Source: Plantago major
Taxonomy: Eukaryota > Streptophyta > Magnoliopsida > Lamiales > Plantaginaceae
Direction of reading: 5' to 3'
Length of the DNA stretch: 64,000 bases
Assembly: GCA_026545765.1 (NCBI GenBank)
Contig: CM048840.1
Span: 4,609,265 to 4,673,264 of the forward strand
Below are positions 1 through 13,302 of this stretch, one piece after another. The notes beneath the pieces were generated by a model, which was not told where the DNA came from, did not search any database, and saw only the letters and a program-made list of their open reading frames with translations. A program made the translations under genes and the position numbers. How positions within the stretch are numbered: the first letter of the stretch is position 1; each line of letters opens with the position of its first letter.

Positions 1-3000
1 CAAAGCTAAATATCAATAACAATTCATAAAGTCTAATGAGAGACGGTATGTAAATAACTTATGTAGAGACGATCTATATTATCACTAAAACCATCCATAT
101 TATTAATCAAAACGTCTATATTGTTAACGAAATAAGTCTTATTGTAATATAAAAAATATCAATGTTGAGAACATAGTTGTTTCGATTAATAACATCGATG
201 ATTTTCTTGACAATATATGTCCGTTTTTAGATAAATTATATAGAGACTGTTATATAATTTATATAGATACCATTATATAAATTACTCATAACACTTTGGC
301 TTATATACTTTGTTTACTAGTTTATCACCCAGTTTAATTGTTTGCTGATTTTATTTACTTTTTTTTCTAATTTGGTATGTAAACATTTAACTGTTAGCTT
401 GTAAAACAATGGAATGTACCAATTCCAACTTTTCATTGCTTAAATGAAAAATCTATTTATTACTAATTCAATATCTCTCATACTTTACTTTATTTCCTAC
501 TTTATACAAATCTCTCCTAATTTATTACTATGTCTTGTCTTAAAATTTGTGTTAAGACCCGCGGGAAGTTTAACCTGGGATGTAGGGAGTATATAGATAC
601 TTGGGCTGAATTCAATTCAGCTTTCTTAATTACCACTCAACCGCTCTGACGCTCTTAAGTTATCCAAAAAGTGTGATACAATATTAATTTAATTTCAAGC
701 ATATTGTATATATTGCGCCTGATGAATGATAGCCGTCCACATATCCGGGTTGGACGGCCAAGATCAGCCTGACAGGTGAAGCGGCCGGTAGCTGGCGGGT
801 GACATCAGGCCGAAGTTGTCTCGCGGCGTGCATAAGAATAACCATTCGTTCCCACACAAATATACATGACTCATTTGAAAACTAGATCATATAATTTCGT
901 ATGAATATGAAATGACTTTTAAGAGTCTTAAGATTATTAAAATCTGCAATCAGTCGTAAGCATCGAGGTCTGGTTGTCAATATTTGAATGAGTCACCAAG
1001 TAAGTTGGTGTAGAGTAATTAATTTCGGGATTAGATTAATATTGTGGATCACATGGAAGGATGCTTCCGATTCTCTCTTCTTTTTTTTAGTTAATCATTT
1101 GGAAAATTAAAAGGAAGAAAATAATTAAGAGGACAAAATTCTGTGTCAGTGTTAATCAGAGAATCCGAGTGATAATTTGTTTTCTTGTGAGTTTTTTGTT
1201 CTTTCATGCATGAACGTGGGGTATGTGTTGTCTTTACCCAAACTATGAATCTAATGATTCCAAAACATGAAATTAAGGCTTAAGAGCTAGCTACTACCAT
1301 TGGGATATGGACCACTCGCACAAACCCTAGGTTATAATATTTCCTTCTTCCTTTAAATTCATTTTTGTCAATCATAGTTTCTACTTTGGACTGTTTCATC
1401 AGTCCTAGTATGAGGGATCATATCTTGTAAATTTACACTCACCAACTAATACTCGTTTGTCAAAGTGTTAATTAGATGTTTCACAAATCAGGAAGTACTA
1501 AAACTATCCATTTATTGAGAGATTGATGACGTTGATAAGAGAATCTAGACGACTACTACTACTCGAGAAAATTGTTCCACCTATGTATCTTTAATCTTGT
1601 GTGCGTCAGTGAATGCAACAATGTGGTGTATTTCACATCAAACCCTACTTTGTATAATCGTTGTGAACTTCACCATCCTGAAACTGTTATTAGATCATCG
1701 TTAAAGGATAATCGAAGAATCATGAATAAAATGAATAAAATGTTAGGTGTCGTAGAGAAAGTTGTCACCATTCTTGTTTATTCCTTTTATGAAGTGATAA
1801 GAAAGGGATGTGAAGCTAAAGTTAATTAAGTTGATGTATCATTTTTCACTCCTTAAGATCATGATAGAAAAGTATGACAAGATCACTCCTATAACTCTAC
1901 TATTAAGGAAGTGATTAAGTAATCAAATCAACTTTATGGGATTTAGCATACTTAAAAAAATGAGAGACACCTTATAGCTAGTAAAAGGGAAAAATAAGGG
2001 CATTGTTTAATGCTTGACCAGTGGCTAGCTATATATAGGTAGGTGTAGGCTATAGACAAGATGGATAGATCGATAAATAGGCAAGTTGAGCATAGTTAAA
2101 TTCCAAAGTTCATGTGCCGAAATAAATTTGATTGCAACTACCTATTAACATCCACTTCCACATGACTTTGCACCCAATGGGTAACTACATGATCAAACAT
2201 TAATTGTTTGCGCATTTTCGGGGATGGTTATATTTTCAAATTAAGAAATCAGATCTGTCGTCAAGGTGCAAGTCTGATAACATGATAATTCACCTATTAA
2301 CTTCGGTTATTGTACTCGAAAATATTGCATATTTCAATGTACGTATGAATTCAAGTTTCTCGCACAGTACATTGTAAAATGTGTAATAACCTCGACAATA
2401 CATTAATGGTCGAGGTGCATGCATCATCCTCTCGAGGAACACAAGCTAGACTCGAGTCCACTTAGCCTTCAAGAGGCTGATGGTATATATCAAGGGTAAA
2501 CATTTATGCCAACTCTCCACATACTCACAACAAACCAATTGACAAGATCCCGGCGTGTCAAGGATCTTGCATGCCCCTCATATCTCCTTAAACTTCCAGT
2601 GTAGATGTTTTACAATGATCTAACCAACTGATATGTGAATTTTGATATCCAACTTCTAGACCATATGCATTGTGATTCACACACAATTTACACCTGACAT
2701 GCCGGTAAAATGGTCTAAAACTTCCCATCTTCTTACTCGCAGATTTATTGTACTTGTAGGAAGGAAATATAGCAATGATCTAGCCTCACCACCATAGAAG
2801 ATCTTTTTAAACAAAAAATTTAAATAAATACACGAATAATCTTTTAAAATACTTATATATCCATAAAATGCGAAAAATTTCTACTTTTATATTGATCAAA
2901 ACATACCTCTAATCTGCAAATACCAATCTACGGTCTACTAATTTGTAGTATTTGTTATATCTCATTAAGATTTTTCCGAATGCAAAAGTATTTTGCTACT

Positions 3001-3908
3001 TGAAAAAGAAATCAATATCTACCTAGACTTTTGATGTGTGAGTATGATCAGGAAGGGTATGTAACTGTCCGATAACGTCCCATCAAGTACAAAAAGGTCG
3101 GTGAATGCAATTGGTTCATTATAATTAATGTTGAACAAGTTCTTGATATAATTTTCAAAAGACCCAACTTCCAGTTTTTTTCTCCTTTAGAAGAAGAGCC
3201 ACTTTCATGTTGCAAACATCACTTTCATATATACACGTATACTGTATGTATGCTTAATTGCGGTATAGTATTATTAATTGATCTAAATTTACAGTCTTGA
3301 CAATAATGTGAAAATGTATTCTCAAAATAAATTGTATAATCGGAGTGACATATATATGATGTATTTCCATACGTAGTATTCTGTATTCATTCACGAAACT
3401 ATGAAAGAATTAAAACACATTCAAATTGTTAGTACACTTTCAGAAAAAAACAATACATTTAAATGATCGAGAAGAAACAAGATTTACACATTGCCCGGCC
3501 CAAATAATCAATTAACGTTGACTTGAAATGTTTTTTATAGAGAGAAAACATTCTTCAGAAACTAAAACATCATCAAACAGGTTTCATGGGTCATCAATTC
3601 AAAATAATGTATATCGTGATAATTAAGGAGTTTAATGTGAATAACCCTTATTTTAGTTCGTACGTATAGTAAATTATCTGATTTTTCCAAATAATATAAA
3701 AATTGCATCACATTATTGTATATATATAAGATGAATGCAATCGGTTGTCCTATAATTACTTTTGATTTTTACAGAAATTTGACATCTCGGAAAAGTTGAT
3801 CGTGTAAGTTTATTGCCGAGTAGCGAAAATTATCAAACGAGGAAAAATAAACACGTTCGATCCGTCCCAACTAGCTAAAAATTGAAACGAGAAAAAAGTA
3901 TAAGGATT
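1..3908. other. Gene-free AT-rich intergenic DNA
   Basis: I see no supported gene here. The longest open frame (1572-1829) begins with TTG, has no recognisable domain and shows no splice partner. The stretch around 440-595 ends in a GGGAGTA-like sequence and resembles the decayed end of a Stowaway-type MITE, but no matching left end is clear. The GC-rich islet at 721-835 is listed separately. Confidence 0.6.
721..835. other. GC-rich islet with two short hairpins
   Basis: About 115 bases are clearly GC-rich inside very AT-rich surroundings. GCCGTCCA (732-739 area) pairs with TGGACGGC across an 11-base loop, and GCCTGA pairs with TCAGGC further on. No open frame or RNA family is recognised. 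It may be a fragment of a mobile element or of inserted foreign or organellar DNA. Confidence 0.35.
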
Positions 3909-4286
3909 TGTTCTCTTCGTCTGAACAGAACAGAACTGAACTGAACTGAACTGTAGTATAAAATATTTCCTCCGTCCCAAAGAATTAGTCTCATTACTTT
4001 CCGACGATATTTTTAAGAAAGCCAATTGTTTATTGTTTGTTGTTGGGGAGAAAAATGATAAAGAATGTAAAAGGTATGAGAGATAAGATATATAATGATA
4101 AAGAATGAAAAAAGTAAGATAGATAGTTGAGTTAGTGGGTGTATTTTTTTGCTATTTTTGAAATTAGTTTCGTGGGGACGTCCATAAAAGGAATATGTAA
4201 ATTATTGGTTGGGACGGAGGGAGTATAACTAAACAGAACTGAACTGAACAGAACTGAAATTAATGAGTTTTAAGATGAAGAGAACA
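3909..4286. mobile_element. MITE of the TTCTCTTCGTCTG family, with a nested insertion
   Basis: The left end reads TGTTCTCTTCGTCTGA and the right end is its near inverted complement, AGATGAAGAGAACA. The interior carries tandem copies of the pentamer GAACT (CTGAACTGAACTGAA). A second MITE (3967-4226) interrupts it. Related short copies lie at 4310-4430, 6309-6400, 6458-6530 and 56781-56906, so this is a small repeated non-autonomous family. The superfamily is not determined because no clear target duplication is visible. Confidence 0.6.
3967..4226. mobile_element. Nested Stowaway-type MITE (CTCCGTCCC ends)
   Basis: It begins with CCTCCGTCCC and ends with GGGACGGAGGGAGTA, the inverted ends typical of plant Tc1/mariner Stowaway MITEs that insert at TA. 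It is about 260 bp long, non-coding, and sits inside the older MITE at 3909-4286. The insertion order is therefore clear. Confidence 0.65.
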
Positions 4287-4309
4287 TACTCTAATTATAA
4301 TTAAGGCTT

Positions 4310-4430
4310 TATTCTTCGTTCTAACAAAATGTAATGTAATCGATCTGAATTGTAGTATAAATTATAATCGAATCAATTAAATCGAATCGATCCGAACTGA
4401 ACTGAATGAGTTTGTAGGTAAAGATAATAA
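4310..4430. mobile_element. Degenerate MITE copy, TTCTTCGTTCT family
   Basis: A diverged copy of the element at 3909-4286. It has a TTCTTCGTTCT-like left end, an ATCGAATCGATCCGAACTGAACTGAATGA-type interior and a decayed right end. It lies 24 bp from the previous copy. Confidence 0.4.
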
Positions 4431-6308
4431 ACCCAGGATTGTGAAATATAGAACGAAAATAATAATTTTGAGTCACATTGTTTTGCCATTTAATCCCATA
4501 CACAGATGTAATAGAATAAAAGCGCGCGGTCCCATTGAAGAACGTTTGTGAAGCGTCACCCGAGAAATGCGGCAAGTTGCCGCCTCCTTTACTTTTCCAT
4601 CACTTGTTTTCTCAATAATAATAATCATTTTTATTTTTATTTTTCTCAACGTACTTACCATTTTTTAGTAGCTTACTCTAATTCGTAGAAATGTGCTCAA
4701 CTATCCCAAAGGTCTCTGTATTGGTAGACTTCCACTTAACATGTGACGATCGAGATGCAAACCCAAAACATGTAGAAAGGTGACGGAGCAGTTCAGAATA
4801 TTGTAAGGTGGAGAGAGTTATCCCATATATCATACAACATATAAAAATATTATCAAGCGACGTGGAATAGTTAACAATTATAGCTAACTTATTTTTAAAT
4901 AAAATATTACTTTATCTTCTATGTTATATATTGAATTGCCCATCATAGTAGGTGCATTATGTAATTAGGTGTGGTGGTAGAATTTCATAAAGAACAAACT
5001 AATTAATAATTATAAAGTTGTAAATTAGATTTCTTAAAATTTATTTACCCAACCATATCGGTAATCTGAGTAATTAATTACCACTGCCCTCAAATATATA
5101 GACATTTGAGAAGCAAACATGCATATGCAGGATGAATAGATTCCACACCATCAATAAGTTTGAGTTTTTAAAATGATGTAAAATTCTATCATGTTATTAG
5201 AGCTTTAGGCTCACCCCCAACCCGAGTTCGAATCTCCTCGAACACACTACGCCCCATATTAAATTTTCACTATAATGGCCTCCCGAAAGAGGTTGAAATT
5301 GGTCACGAGTGCACGGGAGTATTGTAAAACTAATATAAATGAATAGATTCAACACCTCTCTACAAGCTCGAACTTTCAAATGTGATGGAATTTATCAATA
5401 GCGGTCTCGTCCTTATTGGAGGGGCTGACCTCCAGTTCCTCATGTGCTTTTTCCCATGCATAAAATTTGAATTCAAATTTTACTAAATTGAACTCAACCT
5501 CCTGTCCACAGTCACACTAGCCATCAAGCGGAATTAATGAATCTGAAGGTGATGGTTTTAGTTCTCATGTCTCTTATTGTTTTCTTGTAATATTGATAAA
5601 ATGTTTCTCGAGAATGTTTGACATAGATTTGAATGATACATGTTAAAGTTGTCAGGTGGGTATAGTTATGGGCATAAGATAATTGTAAGTACATCCCTTA
5701 TATTCATTGTATTTTTGTAAAACTTCATCAATAAAAATTTTACCCGTTAAAAAGAAAAACATTCACTTGTGTACATGCACTTTCACAAACTTTTAAGTAG
5801 ATGATTTGAAAATTTAATTCTGAAGCTCCAGTTGCTTTTACTAAGGCTTGCTTATGTATCAATGATCATATCCTATAGACTATAGACTAGACTATTTATT
5901 ACTATCCCAAAAACTTAGCTAACTTATCAAACTAATGTCAGGTCCTGGACTAGTGAAATTAAGAAAATTTCTTCGAGAAACAAAATAGTACTAGCTGTTT
6001 TGGAAGAAGAGACCAAAAATATGCTTCCAAAACCTACAAATTAGTCACTTATAGAAATTAGTTGATTATCAGCTAGCTAGAGTGCTAGACTAGGCGGAGA
6101 TGTACATCAAATTCATCCCTTATTTAATCACTGAATTATTCAAAAAATTAACATTTCGTTTCACCCAAATTCTTTAACTAATCAACCTTTTTCACACCCC
6201 TAATTTCATTTCCGACTTCCCTAGAAGCACACGAAATGAAAAAAGACCACGAGAAATGATACCGTGATCCGAAAGGAGTAGTATAATTAATCAGCAATGA
6301 AGATTAAG
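4431..6308. other. Intergenic DNA, no supported gene
   Basis: No coding region is recognised. At about 5200-5240 a GAGTTCGAATCTCC motif resembles an RNA polymerase III B-box, as in tRNA-derived SINEs. I could not find a matching A-box or a tail, so no SINE is called. Confidence 0.5.
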
Positions 6309-6530
6309 GTTCGATTCTCTTCATCTGCAAAATCGTTCAGTTCAGTTCTGCTTAATTATATTTTATACTATAATTCAGTTCAGAACAGAGACTAAGACAT
6401 AATATATGCCAAAATAACAAAATTGAAGAATTTGATGTATATCTTACTTAGGTTCTATGTTCTCTTCGTCTACACTGAACTGAACTGAATGGATATGAAC
6501 TGAACTGAATGAGTTTGCAGACGAAAATAA
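6309..6530. mobile_element. Two partial MITE copies upstream of the WRKY gene
   Basis: Two short copies of the TTCTCTTCGTCTG family lie side by side. One (about 6309-6400) has GATTCTCTTCATCTGC and GTTCAGTTCAG repeats. The other (6458-6530) has TGTTCTCTTCGTCT followed by CTGAACTGAACTGAATGG. They end about 410 bp before the WRKY start codon, so they lie in its promoter region. Confidence 0.5.
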
Positions 6531-6599
6531 TATAGCCTTAATCATTTCATAATGATAAAATAATCCAACCTGCTGAACACACTATTAAACTAATGGCAT

Positions 6600-6940
6600 T
6601 GTTAACTAATTGTCATTCCAATTCACCCTCCAATTCCTTGTTTCAATTCTCTTCTTCCTTGTTGCGTATGTAGAAACTCTCTTTCTCTCTCTGTTTTTAT
6701 CTCAAAAGTCAGCGTCTCTCTCTACATCCCCATTCTCATTCCTTGATCAATTCTCTGCTTCTTCAATTCCAACAAGCTTCAATTCAAACCCTTCAAAAAA
6801 GACCAAAATATCTTCATTTCTTACCCTTTTAAACACCAACCCTAATCAAGAACATACAAAACCTGCATGCTTTTCAATCTACTTAATCTGACGCATCTCT
6901 CAATTTGTTTTCATTCTCGATCTTGTTATTTTTGCTAAGC
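6600..6940 (+). promoter_or_regulatory. Probable WRKY 5' leader, pyrimidine-rich
   Basis: CT-rich sequence such as TCTCTTTCTCTCTCTG runs up to the start codon, as is usual for plant 5' untranslated leaders. An open frame across 6610-6891 starts with TTG and gives a low-complexity product, so I treat it as leader. The transcription start is not determined. Confidence 0.4.
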
Positions 6941-9900
6941 ATGTGCAGTGAGTTCATGGAGAACCATCAAGGCGATCTAACCGACATGTTACGCGGCTAC
7001 GCAGGCGACTGGCAGTTCGTTAGCAACCCGGTCAACCACCCGCCCGACCCGCCTCAAGAGTTCGGGGACCCGTTCATCCAGTTGAGTGATCCGCTACTGC
7101 AAGATATCGTGGCTCCGGTGTTCTCAAGCGTCGAGGCTAGTAGTACCGGAGTTGGAGTTTTCGGGGGTGTTGTTTCGGATGTTGCTCATCAGACTAAATT
7201 TTTCGGGCAAGAGGAGATGAAGGTGAGGCCTTCAAATAATATTTTCTCCAGGATGCTACAAATAGCACCGACGAACAAGTTACAACTTCCGCCAAGGGAT
7301 TCTGTACTGACAGGGGTAGCAGCTGCGGATTCACAGAGATTACATGGATTGATTGGTTCTCCAAATAGAAGCAAGAGCTGTCTAGTTGAGAATCCAGCTG
7401 TTGGTGTACAGATCTCTTCTCCGCGAAATACGGGTATCAAACGAAGGTCAGTGATTTTTATTTTGAGGTCTAATACTTTAAAAAGATTAATCAAATACTA
7501 AGGTTTTTGGTAATTCAATATTTCATGCAGGTCCATTTTTTTTCTTTTAAAACTAGACTAGATCAGAATCTCATACACATCATAAACACTGATTATAATG
7601 TATATTTTCATATTTTTCATCATTAACGAGTGTTTTGAGGGCTATTAATTAACTCTAGCTAGTTGTAATTACAACTTATATATCTGGCAAGATCACATGA
7701 TGAGTTGAGAATCTCAATATAGGGTTAATTAGCTAGCCTGATTTTAAGCTGATTTTTTTGGGGATTAAGAAAAAAATTGAATTTTTAATCGTTGATCAAT
7801 TCCAGATCTACTAATTAATTTCTGGGGCTTTCATTGATTAATTATCTGCCGAATAATTAAACATGACAAACATTTCACTTTTCAGACTTTTGGTCGAATG
7901 GTATTTTATAAATCTGGTAAAAAGATAAATAGGAAAACATTGGATTAATTATCGATTATTTGGATTTTGGACTTTGAAAAGAGAATATTTATGGAAAATT
8001 TAATAAAGTTGGAAAAAAATTGTGAAGGAAGACACTATTTGTCCCAATGAACTTTAAGTAACCCACCTGACCAGATATATGCATCTGATTTATCGAAGTT
8101 CTGTTCATTAATTCATTATCACTTTTGGCTTTTTCACATGAAAATTTGATCATAAAAAGAATTGTCTTGTCAGAAAATTTGTAATCCAGTATTATTGATA
8201 TCGTGCAGTGCTACTAACAAACATGACCCTAGCTAGAAAAGAAAACATGGACATACATGTAGCAATTTCCATATGTTACATAAATACAAACATAGAGACT
8301 ATTAGAATGATTTGAACAAATTTATTGATATTTGTTGATTTAGCTAAATAATTTTGATTTTCGTGTGGTTTTAGGAAGAGCCAGGCGAAGAAGGTGGTTT
8401 GTATTCCGGCACCGGCTCCGGCGAACAGCCGGCCGAGCGGAGAAGTTGTACCGTCGGATCTTTGGGCATGGAGGAAGTACGGACAGAAGCCTATTAAAGG
8501 CTCTCCTTATCCAAGGTAATTAAGTAGTACTAATTACTAACTAACCTCTTTTTAATTTCTTGATTGTTTAACAATCAAACAGTACTGTAGTACTAAGATA
8601 ATGTGATTTCCTTTTTTTAATTCGTAAGTTTCACTGACACAAATTAATCATTCTTCACTCAATTTCATGAACGATTCTGCAACCTTGTTTTGTCCTATTG
8701 AGGTGGACTATTATTTCAATTTTAGTATTATATACTTAAAAACTTTTTACATACTGTAAACAAGGATAAATAGGTTTATAAAGTAATCTCGTAAAATTGA
8801 TTCTACACCAAACAAGTTGTAAAATTGGTTACGAAAGCTAATAGGACTCGGATGAAACCAGCTTTACATTTCTTAATTGTTGTGTAAATACATTTATGTT
8901 TACGAAATTTATATAAGTTATGTATAATTCCGTTTATTGTGAGGCTAGTGAATTAGGTCCGTGAAGTAGTATCTTTCATTCTTTCTTAGCCATTAAACAC
9001 TAACAAATGAGTTCCAACCATTAATAAATACAACGCTTAATTTCTTGTGTTCAACACATCTTTTAATTGCGTTTATGTTCCATTAATGGGAAATAGTTTG
9101 AGAAATTAGTTATGTTTATGGTAATCTTCCTATTAACAGTTCCATTTTCCTCATATAACATGACTTATGAGTCAATTTCATCTTATTTATTCAAAATAAT
9201 GTGATTTAATCAAAATAAAGTTGTTTGGTAAATGCACACCCTTTTTTAATCATCTTATAAGGTACTAACTTAAAAAAATCTATTCCATGCAACTTATTAA
9301 AAAAATAAATCACCTTATATGTTTTATTTTTTCTATAAATGAGATCAGCTACCTTGTCGTTCAATTTACCAAACATGTTTTATAAGTTCCAAATACCAGC
9401 TAATATATAAGTTATCAGTTATCTTATTAGTTTCAATGACCTTATCAGTATTCACTCACCTTCTCAACTTCCAGTCACCTTATCAACTAGTTTTATAATT
9501 TTACATTAATGCCTTAATTAACATAACATATTTGAAATCGTTTGAACTTAAATTCTTGTTCCATGCCACAGGGGCTATTACAGATGTAGTAGCTCAAAGG
9601 GTTGTTCAGCAAGGAAACAAGTTGAGCGGAGCCGAACCGACCCGAACATGTTAGTAATCACTTACACATCGGAGCATAACCACCCATGGCCGACCCAAAG
9701 AAATGCTCTAGCCGGATCCACAAGGACTCATCAACCAACAAAAACAACCACTTCCAAAAACCCAAATAAACAACCCGATCCGAAAGAACCAAAACAAACA
9801 GATTTCAAAAACCCAACAATTGACCCGAGATCCACATTCGTTAAACAAGAGCAAGACAAGGATTTCGACATGACTGACGACTTAGGGTTTCGTCAGAGCT

Positions 9901-10160
9901 ACAAGCCAGTGTTTCTAGAAACCTCAAACCAATCCGAAGACAACTTCTTTGCTGATTTAGGGGAGATTGATCCCGACCCATTGGATCTTTTGTTCACCGA
10001 AGGGTTTTCGGGAGGGGATGACCCAGATAGCAAGGATTTGGATCCGTTTACATTTTACGATTGGGCCGGGACCCAAAGTGCAAGCGCCACCACCTCCTCT
10101 ACCACCACCACCACAATCACCACCACCTCGACTTGCGGAGAGGCTATGAAGGATCCTTGA
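6941..10160 (+). CDS. WRKY14-like: WRKY transcription factor, group IIe (WRKY14/35 type)
   Basis: A nuclear DNA-binding regulator that recognises W-box (TTGAC) promoter elements. Exons are 6941-7446, 8375-8515 and 9572-10160; all three join in frame with GT-AG introns of 928 and 1,056 bp. The start at 6941 gives [17 protein letters not shown], matching the N-terminus of Arabidopsis WRKY14/35; an upstream in-frame TTG is not needed. Exon 2 encodes WRKYGQK, and exon 3 completes the C-X5-C-X23-H-X1-H zinc finger. The second intron splits the domain at the conserved group II/III position (PYPR/GYYRC). A conserved SPRN-GIKRR-KSQAKK stretch precedes the domain and [20 protein letters not shown] leads into it. 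The C-terminus is acidic and Ser/Thr-rich, as expected for an activation region. Family assignment is very secure; the exact orthologue is inferred. Confidence 0.93.
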
Positions 10161-12357
10161 AATCTTGCATGCAAATTTGATTAAGGTTATATTTTGCATG
10201 GGGAAAAAGAGCTTCATTTCATTTAGTAATTTGTTTGTCCTAATTACCCTTCAAACATAATCTCTTTTTTTTAAAGGTGGAGTCTTATAATTAAGTAGTC
10301 TTTAATTAGGAGTTTAAGAAACAAAAAAGGGGTAATTAGAAAGTGCTAGTAAAAGTTTGGGACCTTGGTTTTTTATGGGTGGGAGTGGGATATAGAAAGC
10401 TGAGGAACAGATGGTTTCAAACAGTTCTGCAAAATGGTACATATATTATCATACATGACTGGATTATATAAGACCAATTAATGTATCTTTCAATGTATAT
10501 TATCCACTGGGATAAATTGTTGGGTGGAAATAAAAGGGATAGATATATACTATATGTGTAATGTGTTTTTATTACTGCTTCCATTTAAAAGAATGGAGAT
10601 GATCATGTGATGATTTGTACAAGTGAGGTAATTTGTAACTTGTGGAATTGAGAATGAGGAAACTTTTAGTTCCTCCGCTTTCTGTTCTTATTTTATTTTA
10701 ATTATCAATCATTACGTACATCTTAATGAGGTAGCAATATTTTATATGTTCGTTTTTATATTTATAAGCACAAATATTACGATTAATACTGAAAGCTTAG
10801 GGTACGTGTTTAATTGAAAAAAATTGATGTTTTCCATAAATAAAATGCATGATATTAACAAAATATATGTTTTGCATAATAATATAGGCCGGTATCTTTT
10901 TAAATTAAGGACATACTACCACAAGAGTTTATGCCATTCATGATAATTATAAATTTATGCGACATTGTTTTGTAAACATAATTCTTGAGTTTTACTTAAC
11001 CTTTGAATGTGTGATAAGGAGTAGAATCCAAGTAAAATCTAGAAATATCATGTTCAAATACTAATACAAAACCATCGTTTAAGCTTTACATTTACATGTA
11101 CACCATAATTAATTAAATCTGACACTATTGTAAAAGATTGAATTTTTATATAAAATTGAATCTTGTAATTGTACTCACATGTCACATATAACTATGATTT
11201 GAATTTTACTTGCAACATATTCCATCCGTATTTCATTTTGGTCCGAACTATAGGTACCAAACTAAGAGCCGGAGGTTATTATATTGATGAACGACTCTAT
11301 TACTGTATAATCGACTCGGATAATAAGGTAACACCTACTATATGTTATACATGCTAAATTATGGTGGCACAAGCACTAAGTTAATTTAATATCCAGTGAA
11401 TTATTACGTAGCATATATCAGGAATAGTGAGATTAGGAATTGTCAAATCGAACCATCAACTCTAATTGTAAATCAAACATGTAGCTCTCACAACAATACA
11501 CAGCACAAATTGAAGTCATTTTTCAATAGTGAAAAGTTTGTGTATAGTTGCAGTGATTGGATGAGAACGACTTAAAGGAAGCATTATGCTATGTTATGCG
11601 ATTTTGTTTGTAAGCAATGATCAAAGATCATCCTTTGATGGGAATATATATACTACATCATGATTCGTGCGATTTATCTTATCTGCCAATATTTCAAACT
11701 TGTGGTAAACAACTACTTACTACGACCACGCAATGATTTTGCCTAAAAGTCGGTCGTGCTTATAAAACATCATTTCATTTCAACTTTCTAAGTTCTAACC
11801 CCCTTCAAACTTTCTTGTTAATTATTGTTCATATAGTCAAAATTTTCATCATAAGCGTGCCATGTTACTTTCACCAACTCTCACCATTTAGTCCTTGGTT
11901 CTTTGATTCTTTCCTATATTGCGTGTGATTTTCCCGCTCACTATTTACTTCTAGTCTCGTTAGTATGTATGCTCCAATTCAAGTTCAATAGACTTGTATA
12001 AACTTAAATTTATAAACCTCACGGACTCACGTAATAATATGCTCAAAATCATAAGGCATAATTACAAAAATTTACTCTTCACAATATTTAAATATATGAA
12101 TAAGAGGACATTATTCTCCATTTTAACCAACTGAGACACCCTTACAGGTTAATCTAATTATTTATATTTATTCTCTAGTATAGAGTCATAATACGTGGTT
12201 TATTCATAAGATCATGACATGTATAAGTAATTTGTTAATTATCCAGATGTTATTTGCTTATAAACTACTATTTGTAACATTATGATACAATAGTATACTT
12301 AGAATGTGAGAACACGCTACGTGTGTTATTGTGGCACATAGTTATAGTTATAGAAGA
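10161..12357. other. WRKY 3' flank and intergenic DNA
   Basis: The first few hundred bases probably hold the WRKY 3' untranslated region. The remainder is AT-rich with no recognised gene or clearly bounded repeat. Confidence 0.5.
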
Positions 12358-12810
12358 CGTATATGAAGGCAAGTAATATTGTTGTTTCTGATAATGAATT
12401 TTTTTTAAAGTTGAATTAATGTTTGATTTGTTCTGTTTTAATTTAATTGGAGAAGATGGAGCAAAAAGATTGGTTATCGTTGTTTTTTAATGATGAATTG
12501 ATCTTGTCGAATTAAATTAGGGTTTAAAATTTAATTGGAGAAGACAGATTGATTTTTTTTAATAATAAATTAATTTTGTTGGGGTTCAATTAGTGTTTAA
12601 AATTTAAATGGAGAAAGAATATTGGTTTTTGTTATGATGCATTGATTTTGTTGAGATTGAATTAGGGCTTGTAATTTGATTGAATAAAACAGATTACTTT
12701 TTTAATTAAAGTCTAATTTACACATATATTATAAATGAGTCCAATTTAACTTAAATTAAGTACTCAATTGCACAACTCCAATAGTTGTCCACTTATATAT
12801 ATACTGTAAT
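12358..12810 (+). repeat. Dispersed ~450-bp repeat with internal ~73-bp tandem units (copy 1)
   Basis: It starts at ATGAAGGCAAGTAATATTG and runs to CCACTTATATATA. Inside are about four degenerate ~73-bp units, each containing a variant of TTAGGGTTTAAAATTTAATTGGAGAA followed by a T-rich run and GATGAATTGATTTTGTTG. A second copy lies in opposite orientation at 30812-31268 and shares both outer boundaries. It is non-coding and probably a non-autonomous transposable element. Confidence 0.6.
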
Positions 12811-13302
12811 ACTCCACCACTTGCTAATTAATTCGTGGATTAAATTAACCCATGTTAATTATACATATGGAGTGTAAGATGTAACGACCTGAACACTAAT
12901 AAATCAATATCCGACTATCTGCGCTGGTACGGTTACTCATGATCCGCTCTTCGATGACCTCTTCGTCCTGACTCGTATGCATTGAAAAAAATTTCAGTAG
13001 GTATCCAGCTTAAAAATTCTCAAAAGAAACACGCTTAACTGAAGGATTTACAAGAAGAAAGGTGTGCCATAATCATAGAATGAGACGTGAGGTTTGATTT
13101 TGGGCTTGGGGTGTCTTGTTTGTCAATTGTGCTCTATATCCACGAGGCTTTGTCGTGGACATTTTGGAACCATACTCGTCACTTACCCAAACTCTCTAAC
13201 ACGCCGAGATCTCCTCTCCAGTACCAAAACGTACAATTCTCTACAGTTTCACACAAAATCGTTGCTGTAACACTTCCAATTTCACTCTCTGTCATATGAC
13301 TC
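12811..13302. other. Intergenic region and probable promoter of the dehydrogenase gene
   Basis: No gene is seen. The last ~200 bases are less AT-rich than the rest and probably contain the 5' leader of the downstream gene. No clear TATA box was identified. Confidence 0.4.

Noticed and set aside
1572..1829. 85-residue open frame
   Set aside because: TTG start, no domain, no splice partner, no codon bias evident.
5190..5460. SINE or tRNA gene
   Set aside because: A B-box-like GTTCGAATC is present but no A-box, cloverleaf or tail could be found.
6610..6891. 93-residue open frame before the WRKY gene
   Set aside because: Begins with TTG, Phe/Ser-rich low complexity, CT-rich sequence; best explained as the WRKY 5' leader.
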